Assembly (NCBI GenBank): GCA_027493545.1
Contig: JAOSKR010000001.1
Coordinates: 648,001-712,000, forward strand
Length of the DNA: 64,000 nt
Origin: Roseovarius sp.
GTDB taxonomy: Bacteria > Pseudomonadota > Alphaproteobacteria > Rhodobacterales > Rhodobacteraceae
Direction: 5' to 3'
Below are positions 17,777-27,685 of this stretch, in pieces; positions within the stretch are counted from its first letter, which is position 1; every line of letters begins with the position of its first letter. The position numbers and the translations under genes are program-made. The notes under the pieces were generated by a model. The model searched no databases. It worked only from the letters and a program-made list of their open reading frames with translations, and was not told the origin of the DNA.

Positions 17777-18987
17777 CTGCGGCGGTCCTCGATCACCTTG
17801 CCGTCATTGGGCAGGCTGCCGCGGGCGACGATCTCGATCCGGCCCTTGAGCTTGAGCGCGTCGGCCACCGATCCGGCATAGCGGTCGGGGTTGCCGCCCT
17901 CGGTCTCGATCTGGACGGTCATCACGTCGCGCTCGCCCTCGCGGCTCGCGATCACCCGGGCGCGGGTGATCTCGTTATGGCGCGCGACCAGTGCCGCGAC
18001 CTGCTCGGGGCGCACGAACATGCCCTTGATCTTGGTGGTCTGGTCGGCCCGCCCCATCCAGCCCCTGATGCGCATGTTGGTGCGCCCGCAGGGGCTTTCT
18101 CCGTCCAGCACCGCGCTCAGGTCGCCGGTGGCGAAGCGGATCAGCGGATAGTCGGGGTTGAGCGTGGTGACCACCACCTCGCCCACTTCGCCCGGCGGCA
18201 CCGGGTCGCCGGTGCCGGGGCGCACGATCTCGACCACGACACCCTCATCGACGATCATTCCGTCCTGCGCCTCGGTTTCGTAGGCGATGTTGCCCAGATC
18301 GGCGGTGGCGTAGTTCTGCAGGCACAGGATGCCGCGATCGGCGTATTCCTGACGCAGCGACGGAAACAGCGCGCCGGCGCCCACCGCCGCCTTGGTGATC
18401 TGCAGGCCGAGCCCCATCTCGGCGGCCTTGTCGAGGATCATCTTTAGGAAATCGGGGGTGCCGGTATAGGCGGTCACGCCGAGGTCGTGGGCGGCGCGCG
18501 CCTGCAACTCGGTCTGGCCGGTGCCGGCGGGCAGCACCGTCGCCCCCACCGCCTGCGCGCCGTTCTCGAAGATCGTGCCGGCGGGAACGAGGTGGTAGGA
18601 AAAGCAGTTCTGCACGATGTCGCCGGGCCCGATGCCACAGGCGTGCAGGAACCGGCCGATCCGCCACCAGTCGCGATCCCTGTTTCCGGGTTCGTAGATC
18701 GGCCCGGGCGACTGGAAGACATGGGCGAAGCCGGCCGCCTCATGCGCGCTGAGCCCGCCCAGCGGCGGGCGCGCCGCCTGCGCCCTGCCCAGGTCGGACT
18801 TGCGCAGCACCGGCAGCGCGGCCAGCGCCGCCGCGTCGGTGATCCCTGCCGGATCGACACCGGCAAGGCTGTCGCCATAGCCCGGCAGCGCCGCGGCCCG
18901 GACGATCTGTCGCGGCAGGGCGCGGGCCAGATCGGCGGCGCGGCGGTCGGCGGACCGGGTTTCGAGATCGTCGAAGTAACGGCTCAT
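17767..18987 (-). CDS. Divergent phenylacetate-CoA-ligase-like (adenylate-forming) protein
   Basis: 406 residues with the PaaK-type adenylation fold: QNCFSYHLVPAGTIFENGAQ, VTAYTGTPDFLKMIL, LCLQNYATADLGNIAYE, and the C-terminal IRGWMGRADQTTKIKGMFV and GRIEIVARGSLPNDGKVIEDRR. The usual phosphate-binding loop SSGTTGxP is replaced by VFQSPGPIYEPGN, so ATP handling may differ or be lost. Neighbouring a transporter and a second CoA ligase suggests activation of an imported acid. ATG 18987 follows AAGGATGCC. The gene overlaps the convergent oxidoreductase by 10 bases. Confidence 0.8.
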   Translation of the reverse strand: MSRYFDDLETRSADRRAADLARALPRQIVRAAALPGYGDSLAGVDPAGITDAAALAALPVLRKSDLGRAQAARPPLGGLSAHEAAGFAHVFQSPGPIYEPGNRDRDWWRIGRFLHACGIGPGDIVQNCFSYHLVPAGTIFENGAQAVGATVLPAGTGQTELQARAAHDLGVTAYTGTPDFLKMILDKAAEMGLGLQITKAAVGAGALFPSLRQEYADRGILCLQNYATADLGNIAYETEAQDGMIVDEGVVVEIVRPGTGDPVPPGEVGEVVVTTLNPDYPLIRFATGDLSAVLDGESPCGRTNMRIRGWMGRADQTTKIKGMFVRPEQVAALVARHNEITRARVIASREGERDVMTVQIETEGGNPDRYAGSVADALKLKGRIEIVARGSLPNDGKVIEDRRSYD

Positions 18988-19033
18988 TTCGGCATCCTTC
19001 CGCCCGGGTACCGGGGCGCGCAATTGGGGTGGC

Positions 19034-19099
19034 TTGACAAATTATGCTGCATCGCAGAAACTCGGCATACCTTTGTATACATGGTTTTTCGTGTATACT
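19034..19099 (+). promoter_or_regulatory. Promoter region with two GTATAC sites
   Basis: TTGACA is at 19034-19039. Two palindromic sites, TGTATACA (19074-19081) and TGTATACT (19092-19099), are spaced 18 bases apart on one DNA face. TGTATACA-type palindromes are typical of GntR-family operators. The second site overlaps a possible TATACT -10 box (19094-19099), so a bound repressor could occlude polymerase. No GntR gene is in the window. Confidence 0.4.
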
Positions 19100-19119
19100 C
19101 TTCCGGAAAGGACAGTGTC

Positions 19120-19971
19120 ATGGCCGACACGACTCAGCCGCCGGGAATCGACCCGACCGACATGGACCGCCGCATCGTCTTTCACCCCGCCGACCGGATC
19201 ATGGAGGTCGATTTTTCGGGGTTCCACTTCGACGGCAGCAAGGTGGTCAACGCCTTCTACGACCGGCTCGAGGAACGCATTCAGGAAACCGGCCGGGACG
19301 CCTGGTTCTTTCTGGTGAATCTGAGCGGCACCCGAATCGACCCGCTTGCGTGGGTTGCCTATTCGCGGCGCGGAAAGGCACTGAACCTCGCCTGCTCCAT
19401 GGGCTCGGTGCGGTTTGATGCCGCACCCGAGACTGTCGAGCAGATCCGCCGTGCCGCCGATACCGAGAACTTCGACCCCAACCTCTTCGCCGACCGGCAA
19501 AGCGCGCTCGTCCGGCTGAGGAGCCTGCCCGTCACCGACCGGAAGAAACCGGTCCCGAAACCCACTCACACCCGGCAGGAAATCGCCGCGCGCATCCGCT
19601 TCGACGAGGCGCGCGTGATCATGGAGGTCGATTTCTCGGATTTCGACTTCCACCACAGCCGCGATGTCGACGATGTCTACGACTACCTCGAAGAGGCCAT
19701 CAGGCAGAGCGATCGCCGCTGGTTCTTTCTGGTCAATCTCAACGGCTGCCAGATCATGCCGGCGGCCTGGGTGCGCTATGCGCTTCGCGGCAAGCGGCTC
19801 AACATTGCCGCCTCGCTCGGCTCGGTACGCTTCGCCGCCGGCTCCGAGACCGAAACGGTGATCCGCCAGCGCGCCGAAAGCCAGGGCTTCCGGCCCAACA
19901 TCCGCAACACGCGGGAAGAGGCGCTGGAGCTGATCGAAGAGATGCGGGCGGAGATTTTGCAAGGCCGGTGA
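19120..19971 (+). CDS. Protein with a tandemly duplicated domain of unknown function
   Basis: 283 residues made of two copies of one domain, about residues 18-134 and 158-274, joined by a Lys/Pro linker (DRKKPVPKPTH). Shared positions include RIMEVDFSxFxF, WFFLVNLxG, PxAWVxY, RGKxLNxAxSxGSVRF and the F(D/R)PN near the end; roughly half of aligned positions match by eye. No signal peptide, membrane segment or catalytic motif is visible. The strand-rich WFFLVNL core followed by a conserved helix is loosely STAS-like. ATG 19120 follows GGAAAGGAC; ATG 19081 in frame would add 13 residues. Convergent with livF, 4 bases apart. Confidence 0.85.
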   Translation: MADTTQPPGIDPTDMDRRIVFHPADRIMEVDFSGFHFDGSKVVNAFYDRLEERIQETGRDAWFFLVNLSGTRIDPLAWVAYSRRGKALNLACSMGSVRFDAAPETVEQIRRAADTENFDPNLFADRQSALVRLRSLPVTDRKKPVPKPTHTRQEIAARIRFDEARVIMEVDFSDFDFHHSRDVDDVYDYLEEAIRQSDRRWFFLVNLNGCQIMPAAWVRYALRGKRLNIAASLGSVRFAAGSETETVIRQRAESQGFRPNIRNTREEALELIEEMRAEILQGR

Positions 19972-19975
19972 TCCT

Positions 19976-20801
19976 TCAGCTGAGCCACCGCTTGCGGCGG
20001 CGATAGCTGCGCACGTCGCGAAAGCTCTTGCGTCCCTCCTCGGACATGCCGAGGTAGAATTCCTTCACGTCCGGGTTCTCGCGCAGCTCGGCCGCCGGGC
20101 CGTCCATCACCACGCGGCCGTTTTCCAGGATATAGCCGTAATGGGCGAAGCGCAGCGCCACGTTGGTGTTCTGCTCGGCCAGAAGGAAGGTATATCCCTC
20201 CTCCTCGTTGAGCGATTTCACGATCTGGAAAATCTGCTCGACCAGCTGCGGCGCCAGCCCCATGCTGGGCTCGTCCAGAAGGATGGTCTCGGGCCGGCTC
20301 ATCAGCGCCCGGCCGATCGCCACCATCTGCTGTTCGCCGCCCGAGGTATAGCCCGCCTGGCTGCGGCGGCGGTCCTTGAGGCGCGGAAAATAGGAATAGA
20401 CGAGTTCCAGGTCGGCAGCGATGTCGGCTTTTGACGCGGTGCGCGTATAGGCGCCGGTCAGCAGGTTTTCCTCGACCGTCAGATGCTCGAAACAGTGCCG
20501 CCCCTCCATCACCTGGATGACGCCCTTGCGCACCAGTTCCGAGGGCACCAGATCCTGAACGCGCGTGCCGCGATAGATGATGGCACCCTTGGTGACCTCG
20601 CCGCGCTCGGATCTCAGCAGGTTGGAAATCGCCTTCAATGTGGTGGTCTTGCCCGCCCCGTTGCCGCCCAGGAGCGCGGTGATGCCGCCCTTCGGGACCG
20701 ACAGGCTGACCCCCTTCAGCACCGAGGATCACATGGTTGTAGATCACCTCGATGTTGTTGAGCTCGAGCAGGGTTTCGTCGGTGCCTTGGGCGTCCGGCA
20801 T
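19976..20801 (-). CDS. livF: Branched-chain-amino-acid-type ABC transporter, ATPase LivF
   Basis: Second ATPase of the five-component transporter encoded here. Walker A GGNGAGKTTTL, signature TSGGEQQMVAIGRAL and Walker B TILLDEPSMGLAP are intact. The N-terminus MPDAQGTDETLLELNNIEVI is in another frame; one C too many at 20722-20723 separates it from VLKGVSLSVPKGG. Repaired length is 274 residues, longer than typical LivF by a C-terminal basic tail (KSFRDVRSYRRRKRWLS). Last gene of the cluster ligase-livG-livH-livM-livK-livF; 107 bases separate it from livK. Confidence 0.92.
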
Positions 20802-20840
20802 GGGTCTGTCTCCGGGCGGTGCGGGCGGTTCTGCCCCCGC

Positions 20841-20863
20841 GTTTCATCTTGCCAGAATTACTC
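20841..20863. repeat. Dispersed 23-base motif, copy 2
   Basis: GTTTCATCTTGCCAGAATTACTC between the livK stop and the livF start. Aligns with the copies at 16362 and 30314; here it lies antisense to the flanking genes. Confidence 0.55.
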
Positions 20864-20869
20864 GGGTAC

Positions 20870-20900
20870 CCCCGGCCGCGGCCCGCTGCCACGGCCGGGG
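20870..20900 (-). other. Hairpin after livK
   Basis: CCCCGGCCG (20870-20878) pairs with CGGCCGGGG (20892-20900) around a 13-base loop, just past the livK stop. There is no T-run after it on either strand, so it may stabilise the livK transcript end rather than terminate. Confidence 0.45.
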
Positions 20901-20908
20901 AAAGGGGC

Positions 20909-22191
20909 TCAGTTGCAGCCCGGCGTGATATTGTTCTCGGCGGCGAAGGCGGCGGAATCCTCTTCTACCAGCGGCATGATCACGTCCTGGTCGGACTGGT
21001 AGTAATCGGTGATCAGCCTGAACTCGCCGGCCGCCGCGTCCCACTGGGCGACGGCGCCATAGCCGTTGCCGCCGTGGTTCTCGCAGGTGACCTTGAATTC
21101 GGGGCCGAAACGCGGCAGGCCGAGCGCCGTCATCTTGGCCTCGGTCATCTCGAGGTTCTCCATCCCGTCGCGCATCTGCTCAGGCGTGATCGCGGCGGTG
21201 CCCGTCATTTCCTGCGCGGTCTTGATCGCCTCGGCGGCCAGCATCGCCGCGTACATGCCGCGGTTGTAGAGCACCGTGCCGAGCTGATCGCCCGCGCCTG
21301 CGGCCTTGCCGGCCTCGACGACGTACTTGCGCAGGTCGTCATAGACGGGATAGTCCGAGCCGAGGTTGTGGAAAGCCAGCGCCTTGTAGCCGTCTGCGCC
21401 GGCGCCGGCGGGCCTGACGTCGTTCTCCGAGCCCGACCACCAGATACCGATGAAGTGATCCATCGGATAGCGGATGTTCACCGCCTCCTGGATGGCAACC
21501 TGGTTCATCACACCCCAGCCCCACATCACCACGTAGTCGGGCTTTTCGCGGCGGATCTGCAGCCATTGCGACTTCTGCTCCTGGCCGGGATGGTCGACCG
21601 GCAGCAGGGTCAGGTTGTAGCCGTGCTTCTTGGCCAGTTCCTCGAGCGTGCGGATCGGCTCCTTGCCGTAGGCCGAGTTGTGATAAACGAGGGCGATGTT
21701 CTTGCCTTTGAGGTCACCGCCTTCCTCGTTGAGGATATGGGTGATGGCGATGCTCGCGCCGTCCCAGTAGTTGGCCGGATAGTTGAAGACCCAGCGGAAG
21801 ATCGCACCGTTCTTGGCCGAGGTGCGCCCGTAGCCCGGGTATGAAGCGGGATGTGGTCGTCGGTGGCCTTGGGGATCAGCTGATAGGTGATGCCGGTCGA
21901 AAGCGGCTCGTAGACCAGCGTGCCGTCGCCCTTGGTCGCCTCGTAGCACTCCACGCCCTTCTCGGTGTTGTAGCCGGTCTCGCATTCGACCAGGTTGATG
22001 CGTTCGCCGCCGATGCCGCCGTCACGCTCGTTGAGCAGGGTGAAATAGTCCTGGTAGCCGTCCGAGAACGGAACGCCGCCCGCGGCATAGGGCCCGGTGC
22101 GATAGCTGGTGTCGACGATCTTGAGATCGGCCACCGCAGGCCCCGCCACCAGCACGGCAGCGGCTATTGTTGCCATAAGTCCTTGTTTCAT
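20909..22191 (-). CDS. ABC transporter periplasmic substrate-binding protein (LivK type)
   Basis: Periplasmic binding protein of about 427 residues after repair. Signal peptide MKQGLMATIAAAVLVAGPAV, then LKIVDTSYRTGPYAAGGVPF, LVECETGYNTEKGVECYEAT and GKNIALVYHNSAYGKEPI, the type I periplasmic-binding fold of the branched-chain/urea family. One C is missing near 21834-21839; with it, IPLHTPGYGRTSAKNGAIF continues in frame. The ligand may not be leucine: two CoA ligases border the cluster, suggesting a carboxylic acid. ATG 22191 has a strong GGGAGGATACGG site. The 80-base gap to livM is unremarkable. Confidence 0.9.
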
Positions 22192-22271
22192 CGGTCCGTA
22201 TCCTCCCTTGGTTTGTCCGATGTCGGTTTGTAGGGTGCGCAATCCCGGCGCACCGCACCTTCTGCCCCGCC

Positions 22272-23349
22272 CTAGTGCGGGAAGGGCCAAAGTCTCAGCT
22301 TCTCCTTGGCGACGCGCCACAGTTGCGCCAGCCCGTGCGGCTCGGCCACGAGAAAGGCCACGATGAGCGCGCCGACAATGACGAATTCCAGATGCGCCGC
22401 CAGGTCGGTGGGCCAGCCCAGCGCGCCCACCAGAACGTTCTTCAGGAGCACCGGCAGCAGCACCAGAAAGGCCGCGCCGGCAAAGCTGCCGAAGATCGAG
22501 CCCAGCCCCCCGATGATGACCATGAAGAGCACCAGGAACGACTTGTTGATGCCGAACGCCTCGCCCACCTCGACGGCGCCGAGATAGACCGAAAAGAAGA
22601 GCGCGCCCGCGATACCGACGAAAAAAGCCCGAGACGGCAAAGGCGGTGAGCTTGGCCTTCAGCGGGTCGACCCCGATGATCTCGGCGGCGATGTCCATGT
22701 CGCGGATCGCCATCCATTTGCGCCCCGCCATGCCTCGGGTGAGGTTGCGCGCGACGATCGCGCTGGCCACGGTAAAGACGAGGCAGAAGAGATAGGCCGC
22801 CCAGGGAGCGGTCCCGGCGCCGGTCACGGAGATGCCGAGGACGGTGCGCTCGGGCGCGCTGATCTGGCCCGAGGCCGAGTAGTTGTAGAACCACGGCACC
22901 CGGTTGAAGAGCCAGACCAGAAAGAACTGCGCCGCCAGCGTCGCCACCGCCAGGTAAAACCCCTTGATGCGCAGGCTGGGCAGGCCGAAGACCACGCAGA
23001 CCGCGGCGGTGATGCCGCCGGCAATGAGGATGTGAAAGAAGATGTTGATCTCGGGCAGCCCGGTCATCAGCTTGTAGCAGGCATAGGCGCCCACCGCCAT
23101 GAACCCGCCGGTGCCGAGGCTGACCTGCCCGCAATAGCCCGTGAGGATATTGAGCCCGATCGCCGCGATGGCGTAGATCAGGAACGGCAGGAAGATCGCG
23201 TTGACCCAGTAGTCGTTGATGACAAACGGCACCACCGCGAACGCCGCCACCAGCACCGCGTAATAGCGGTAGCGGTCGAACCGGATCGGAAAGGTCTGGC
23301 CGTCATCGACATAGGATGTCTTGAAGTCGCCGGCTTCGCGATAGAACAT
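22272..23349 (-). CDS. livM: Branched-chain-type ABC transporter permease LivM
   Basis: Inner-membrane permease, about 358 residues after repair. The N-terminal 40 residues are hydrophilic, then about ten hydrophobic helices follow, with GLNILTGYCGQVSLGTGGFM and the EAA-like loop ...MDIAAEIIGVDPLKAKLTAF. A six-A run at 22621-22626 (plus strand) should be five; after that the C-terminal part SGFFVGIAGALFFSVYLGAV and IIGGLGSIFGSFAGAAF follows. Starts 3 bases after the livH stop and so is coupled to it. Confidence 0.92.
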
Positions 23350-23352
23350 GTC

Positions 23353-24340
23353 TCACACCCTCTCGATGATCTTTTTCGCCAAAGAGGCCCTGCGGCCGGA
23401 AGACGAGGAACAAGAGCGCCAGCACGTAGGCGAACCAGTTCTCGGTCGCGCCGCCCACCAGCGGGCCGACGGCGAACTCGAAGAGCTTCTCGCCCACCCC
23501 GATGATCAGCCCGCCGACGATGGCGCCGGGGATCGAGGTGAAGCCGCCCAGCATCAGCACCGGCAGCGCCTTGAGCGCAATGAGCGACAGCGAGAACTGC
23601 ACCCCCGACTTGGTGCCCCACACGATGCCGGCGACCAGCGCCACGAAACCGGCCAGCGACCACACCATCACCCAGATGAAATCGAGGCTGATGCCGACGC
23701 TCAGCGCCGCCTGGTGGTCGTCCGCCACCGCGCGCATCGCGCGGCCCTGCTTGGTCACCTGCGCGAAGATCACCAGCGCGGTCACCAGCAGCGCCGCCAC
23801 GGCGGTAGCCACCAGATCGAGGTTGTCGATGAAGAAGCCGTAGCCGAAGATGCCGTAGGTGATCTCGTCGATCATCCCGTTGATGCCCTGCGGCAGTCCG
23901 ACGTCGAGCTTCTTGATGTCGGCGCCCCACATGATGTCGCCGAAACCCTCGAGGAAATACGCCAGCCCGATCGTCGCCATGAAGAGGATGATCGGTTCCT
24001 GGTTGACCAGGTGGCGGAAAATCAGCGTGTTGACCAGCCAGGCCAGCAGCACCATCACCGCCATCGTCAGAAGGATCGCCATGAGCGCCGGCACATGCCA
24101 CCCGAAATTGTGGATCTCGGTGCCGAAGACGGCATTGATCAGATGCGCGAACGGCACCTGGCCGTCCATGACCCCGACCAGCGTCAGCGCGGCAAAGAGT
24201 GCCAGCACCCCTTGCGCGTAGTTGAAGATGCCGCTGGCCTTGTAGATCAGCACGAACCCCAGCGCCACCAGCGAATAGAGCACCCCGGCCATCAACCCGT
24301 TGAGAAAGACCTCGACGGCATAGATCATCTGGTCAGGCAT
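23353..24340 (-). CDS. livH: Branched-chain-type ABC transporter permease LivH
   Basis: Second permease, 328 residues after repair. Starts MPDQMIYAVEVFLNGLMAGV and shows the LivH features LVALGFVLIYKASGIFNYAQG and QGRAMRAVADDHQAALSVGI (the ATPase-contact loop). A five-T run at 23372-23376 should be four; the C-terminus then reads FRPQGLFGEKIIERV with stop TGA 23353-23355, and the unrepaired tail is spurious. Between livG (192 bases with three palindromes) and livM (3 bases). Confidence 0.93.
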
Positions 24341-24365
24341 GACGGGTCTCCTTTTGCGCCCCCAC

Positions 24366-24468
24366 GCCCCGGATCAGGTCCGGGGCATCAAGGCGGTCGG
24401 GGTCCCGGGTCAGGCCCGGGACGGGTGGGACGAAACCGGTGACATCCGCCCCGGATCCGATCCGGGGC
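24366..24468. repeat. Cluster of three 21-base palindromes between livG and livH
   Basis: GCCCCGGA-TCAGG-TCCGGGGC at 24366-24386, GTCCCGGG-TCAGG-CCCGGGAC at 24402-24422 and GCCCCGGA-TCCGA-TCCGGGGC at 24448-24468. All three are perfect 8-bp stems. They lie inside the liv operon, where they could act as transcript-stabilising or attenuating hairpins and lower expression of distal genes relative to livG. Confidence 0.8.
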
Positions 24469-24532
24469 CTTGCCCGAGCGGTCGCGGGGCGGCGGCCTAC
24501 GCCCGGCCCCGGCCTGTTCCTCGGCGCCGAAA

Positions 24533-25351
24533 TCAGTCATGGGCCACCCCCAGATAGGCATCGATCACGTCCTGGTTGCGGCGCACCTCGTCGGGGGTGC
24601 CGTCGCCGATCTTGCGGCCGTAATCCATCACCACCACCCGGTCGGAGAGGTCCATCACCACGCCCATGTCGTGCTCGATCAGCACGATGGTGGTGCCGAA
24701 CTCGTCGTTGACGTCGAGAACGAAGCGGCTCATGTCCTCCTTTTCCTCTACGTTCATCCCCGCCATCGGCTCGTCAAGCAGCAGGATCGACGGCTCGGCG
24801 GCCAGTGCGCGGGCCAGTTCGACGCGCTTTTTCAGCCCGTAGGGCAGCCGGCCCACCGGCGTCTTGCGGATGTGCTGGATCTCCAGGAAATCGATGATTT
24901 TCTCGACCGCCTCGCGGTTCTCGACCTCCTCGCGCTCGGCGCGGCCCTTCCACAGAGCCTGCGCAAAAAGCCCCGCCGTCATCTGCCGGATGCGCCCGGT
25001 CATGATGTTGTCGAGCACGCTCATCCCGTCGAAAAGCGCGATGTTCTGGAAGGTGCGGGCAAGCCCCTGGCGCGCGACCTTGTAGGGCTTCATCGGCGGG
25101 CGCAGCGCGCCCTGGTACCAGACCTCGCCCTCCTGCGGGCGATAAAAGCCGGAAATGACGTTCAGCATCGAGGACTTGCCGGCGCCGTTGGGGCCGATGA
25201 TGGCGCGGATCTCGCCCTCGCGGATGTCGAACGAGATGTCCTTGATCGCCACCACGCCGCCAAAGCGCAGGGTGATGTTCTTCATCTCCATCACCACCCC
25301 GCCGATCTTGCGGCCGTCCTCGGTGGTGTAGCCCTGAGTTTCATCTAACAT
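24533..25351 (-). CDS. livG: Branched-chain-type ABC transporter, ATPase LivG
   Basis: ATPase of 272 residues, intact. Walker A IIGPNGAGKSSMLN, signature LPYGLKKRVELARAL, Walker B ILLLDEPMAGMN and the H-loop IVLIEHDMGVVMDL are all present. The N-terminal 20 residues (MLDETQGYTTEDGRKIGGVV) extend beyond typical LivG. Followed by three palindromes and then livH; preceded by the acyl-CoA ligase gene with a 163-base gap. Confidence 0.94.
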   Translation of the reverse strand: MLDETQGYTTEDGRKIGGVVMEMKNITLRFGGVVAIKDISFDIREGEIRAIIGPNGAGKSSMLNVISGFYRPQEGEVWYQGALRPPMKPYKVARQGLARTFQNIALFDGMSVLDNIMTGRIRQMTAGLFAQALWKGRAEREEVENREAVEKIIDFLEIQHIRKTPVGRLPYGLKKRVELARALAAEPSILLLDEPMAGMNVEEKEDMSRFVLDVNDEFGTTIVLIEHDMGVVMDLSDRVVVMDYGRKIGDGTPDEVRRNQDVIDAYLGVAHD

Positions 25352-25514
25352 GTTGAAAAACCTTGATAAATGAACTCATCATTCCCGCATCGCGAAGTGC
25401 CGGAAGGGTGTGTGCCGAGTACCATGCCCGATCGCCACGACCAGAGGGCGCGCGACCGCGTGCCCGGGCCGCAAGCGCCCCGGACGGGCATGGGCGGAAT
25501 ATGCGCCATGCCTC

Positions 25515-27490
25515 TCATTCCGCCGCCACCCTCTCGGGCGCCTCCAGCGGCACCACCTCGGCTTCGCAGACCTTCAGCGTGGCGCTGATATGGCCCTTGC
25601 GCCCGTCCTCGTAGGTCACTTCGGTGCGGGTGCTGACCTCGGCCGAGCCGTCATAGAGCGCCGCCAGCAGGTCGGCGTATTTCTCCTCGATCACGCCGCG
25701 GCGCACCTTGCGGGTGCGGGTGATCTCGCCGTCGTCGGGGTCGAGTTCCTTGTGCAGCACGACAAAGCGGTGGACCTGGCAATGCGCCAGCATCGGGTCC
25801 GAGGCGAGGCTGCGGTTCACCTCGGCGACATGGCCGCGCATCGTCTCGAGCACCTTGGCATGGCCGGCGAGCTCCTGGTAGGAGGCATAGCCGATGTTGT
25901 TGCGCTCGGCCCAGTTGCCCACCGCGTTGAGGTCGATGTTGATGAAGGCGGTGCATTCCTCGCGGCCGTTGCCGAAAACCACCGCCTCGAGAATGTTGGG
26001 AAAGAACTTGAGCTTGTTCTCGACGTATTTGGGCGCGAACATCCGCCCGTCAGCCATCTTGCCGACATCCTTGGCGCGGTCGATGATGCGCAGATGGCCG
26101 GTCTCCTCGTCGAAGAAACCGGCGTCGCCGGTGGCGACCCAGCCATCGGCGTCCTTGGTCGAGGCGGTGCTGTCGGGGTTCTTGTAGTATTCCTCGAAGA
26201 CACCGGGGCCGCGATAGAACACCTCGCCGTTCTCGCTGATGCGGATATCCACCCCCGGCACCGCCACGCCCACGGTGTCGGAATGGACCTCGCCGTCGGG
26301 TTGCAGGGTGATGAAGACACTGGCCTCGGTCTGGCCGTAGAGCTGCTTGAGGTTGATGCCGAGCGAGCGGTAGAACTCGAAGATTTCCGGTCCGATCGCC
26401 TCGCCGGCCGTATAGCCCACGCGCACCCGCGAGAATCCCAGCGTGTCCTTGAGCGGTCCGTAGACCAGCAGATGCCCGAGCGCGTATTTCAGCCGGTCCC
26501 AGGCGCCGGCGCCGCGCCCGTCGAGGATCGCCGGGCCGACCTTGCGGGCGTGCGCCATGAAGACGTCGAAAAGCCACTTCTTCAGCCGCCCGGCATCCTC
26601 CATGCGGATCATCACGTTGGTCAGCTGCCCTCGAAGACCCGCGGCGGCGCGAAGTAATAGGTCGGACCGATCTCGCGCAGGTCGGTCTGCATGGTGTCGG
26701 CGCTTTCGGGGCAGCTGACGCAGAAGCCGCACCAGTAGGCCTGTCCGATCGAAAAGATGAAATCGCCCACCCAGGCCATCGGCAGGTAGGCCAGCGCCTC
26801 CTCCTTTTCGCTCAGGCGGTCGAATTGCGAGGACGCCTTCGACGCCTCGATGATGTTGCGGTTGCTGAGCACCACGCCCTTGGGTTTGCCGGTGGTGCCG
26901 GACGTGTAAAGCATCACGCAGGTGCTGTCGTAGTCGAGCGCCGCGCGGCGCGCATCGAGTTCGGCGATCAGGTCCGCCCGCATCGCGCGGCCCCGGTCCT
27001 GCACGTCGGAATAGAGGTGCAGCCGGCCGTGGTCGTACTTGCGCAGGCCGCGGGGATCGACATAGATCATGTGCTCGAACTGGTGCAGCTGGTCCTGGAT
27101 CTCGATCAGCTTGTCGACCTGCTCCTGATCCTCGACCACGGCGAAGCGGGCGCCGCAATGCTCCATCACGAAAGCCATCTCTTCGGCCGCCGCATCCTGG
27201 TAGAGTGGCACCGGGATTGCGCCCACCGACTGCGCCGCCACCATCGCCCAATAGAAATAGGGCCGGTTGCGGCCGATGACGGCGACGAAATCGCCCCGGT
27301 CGACGCCAAGCTTGAGAAACCCCAGCGCCAGTGCCTCGATTTCCCGTTCGGTTTCAGCCCAGGTCCAGCACTGCCAGATGCCGAACTCCTTTTTCCCGAT
27401 AGGCGGTGCGCTCGGCGAACCGGCGCGCGTTGCGCTGCAAGAGCGCCGGAACGGAGCTTTCCCCTCCGCCGCCTGTGACGACCTGGCCAA
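25515..27490 (-). CDS. Long-chain-type acyl-CoA ligase (AMP-binding)
   Basis: ATP-dependent CoA ligase, about 658 residues. The phosphate loop MLYTSGTTGKPKGVVLSN, the adenylation block GYTAGEAIGPEIFEFY...LYGQTEASVF, and the GWVATGDAGFFDEETGHLRI hinge region are clear. Two indels: one C missing at 26628-26630 (PPRVFEG-QLTNVM) and one T too many at 27390-27394 (REK-EFGIWQ). The start is uncertain: TTG 27490 follows GGGAGGA, but the conserved-looking N-terminal frame (QVVTGGGGESSVPALLQRN) needs one further base near 27484. First gene of the liv cluster, so it probably activates the imported acid. Confidence 0.88.
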
Positions 27491-27685
27491 GTTCTGTCCT
27501 CCCTTCGTTCGCACTTTAAGTGGCACCCGCCTGTTGCGCGGATTCTTTCGCCAAGAAAGTGCAGGCGGGACCGTCGCGGTCAACTCTTTCGTGAAGATTT
27601 CAAAACCTTGCGAATTGTAACAGGGCGGCATGCCTCTTTTCGCCCCGGCCCGCCGGTGCTAGTCGTGTCGGGAGAAATGAAAGCC

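Noticed and set aside
24366..24468. Three hairpins in the liv spacer as rho-independent terminators
   Set aside because: None has a following T-run on either strand, and they lie inside an operon whose genes belong together.
27521..27537. Sigma-54-like promoter (TGGCAC ... TTGC) upstream of the kinase gene
   Set aside because: The spacer between the elements is 7 bases where 5 is needed, so the GG-GC spacing is wrong.
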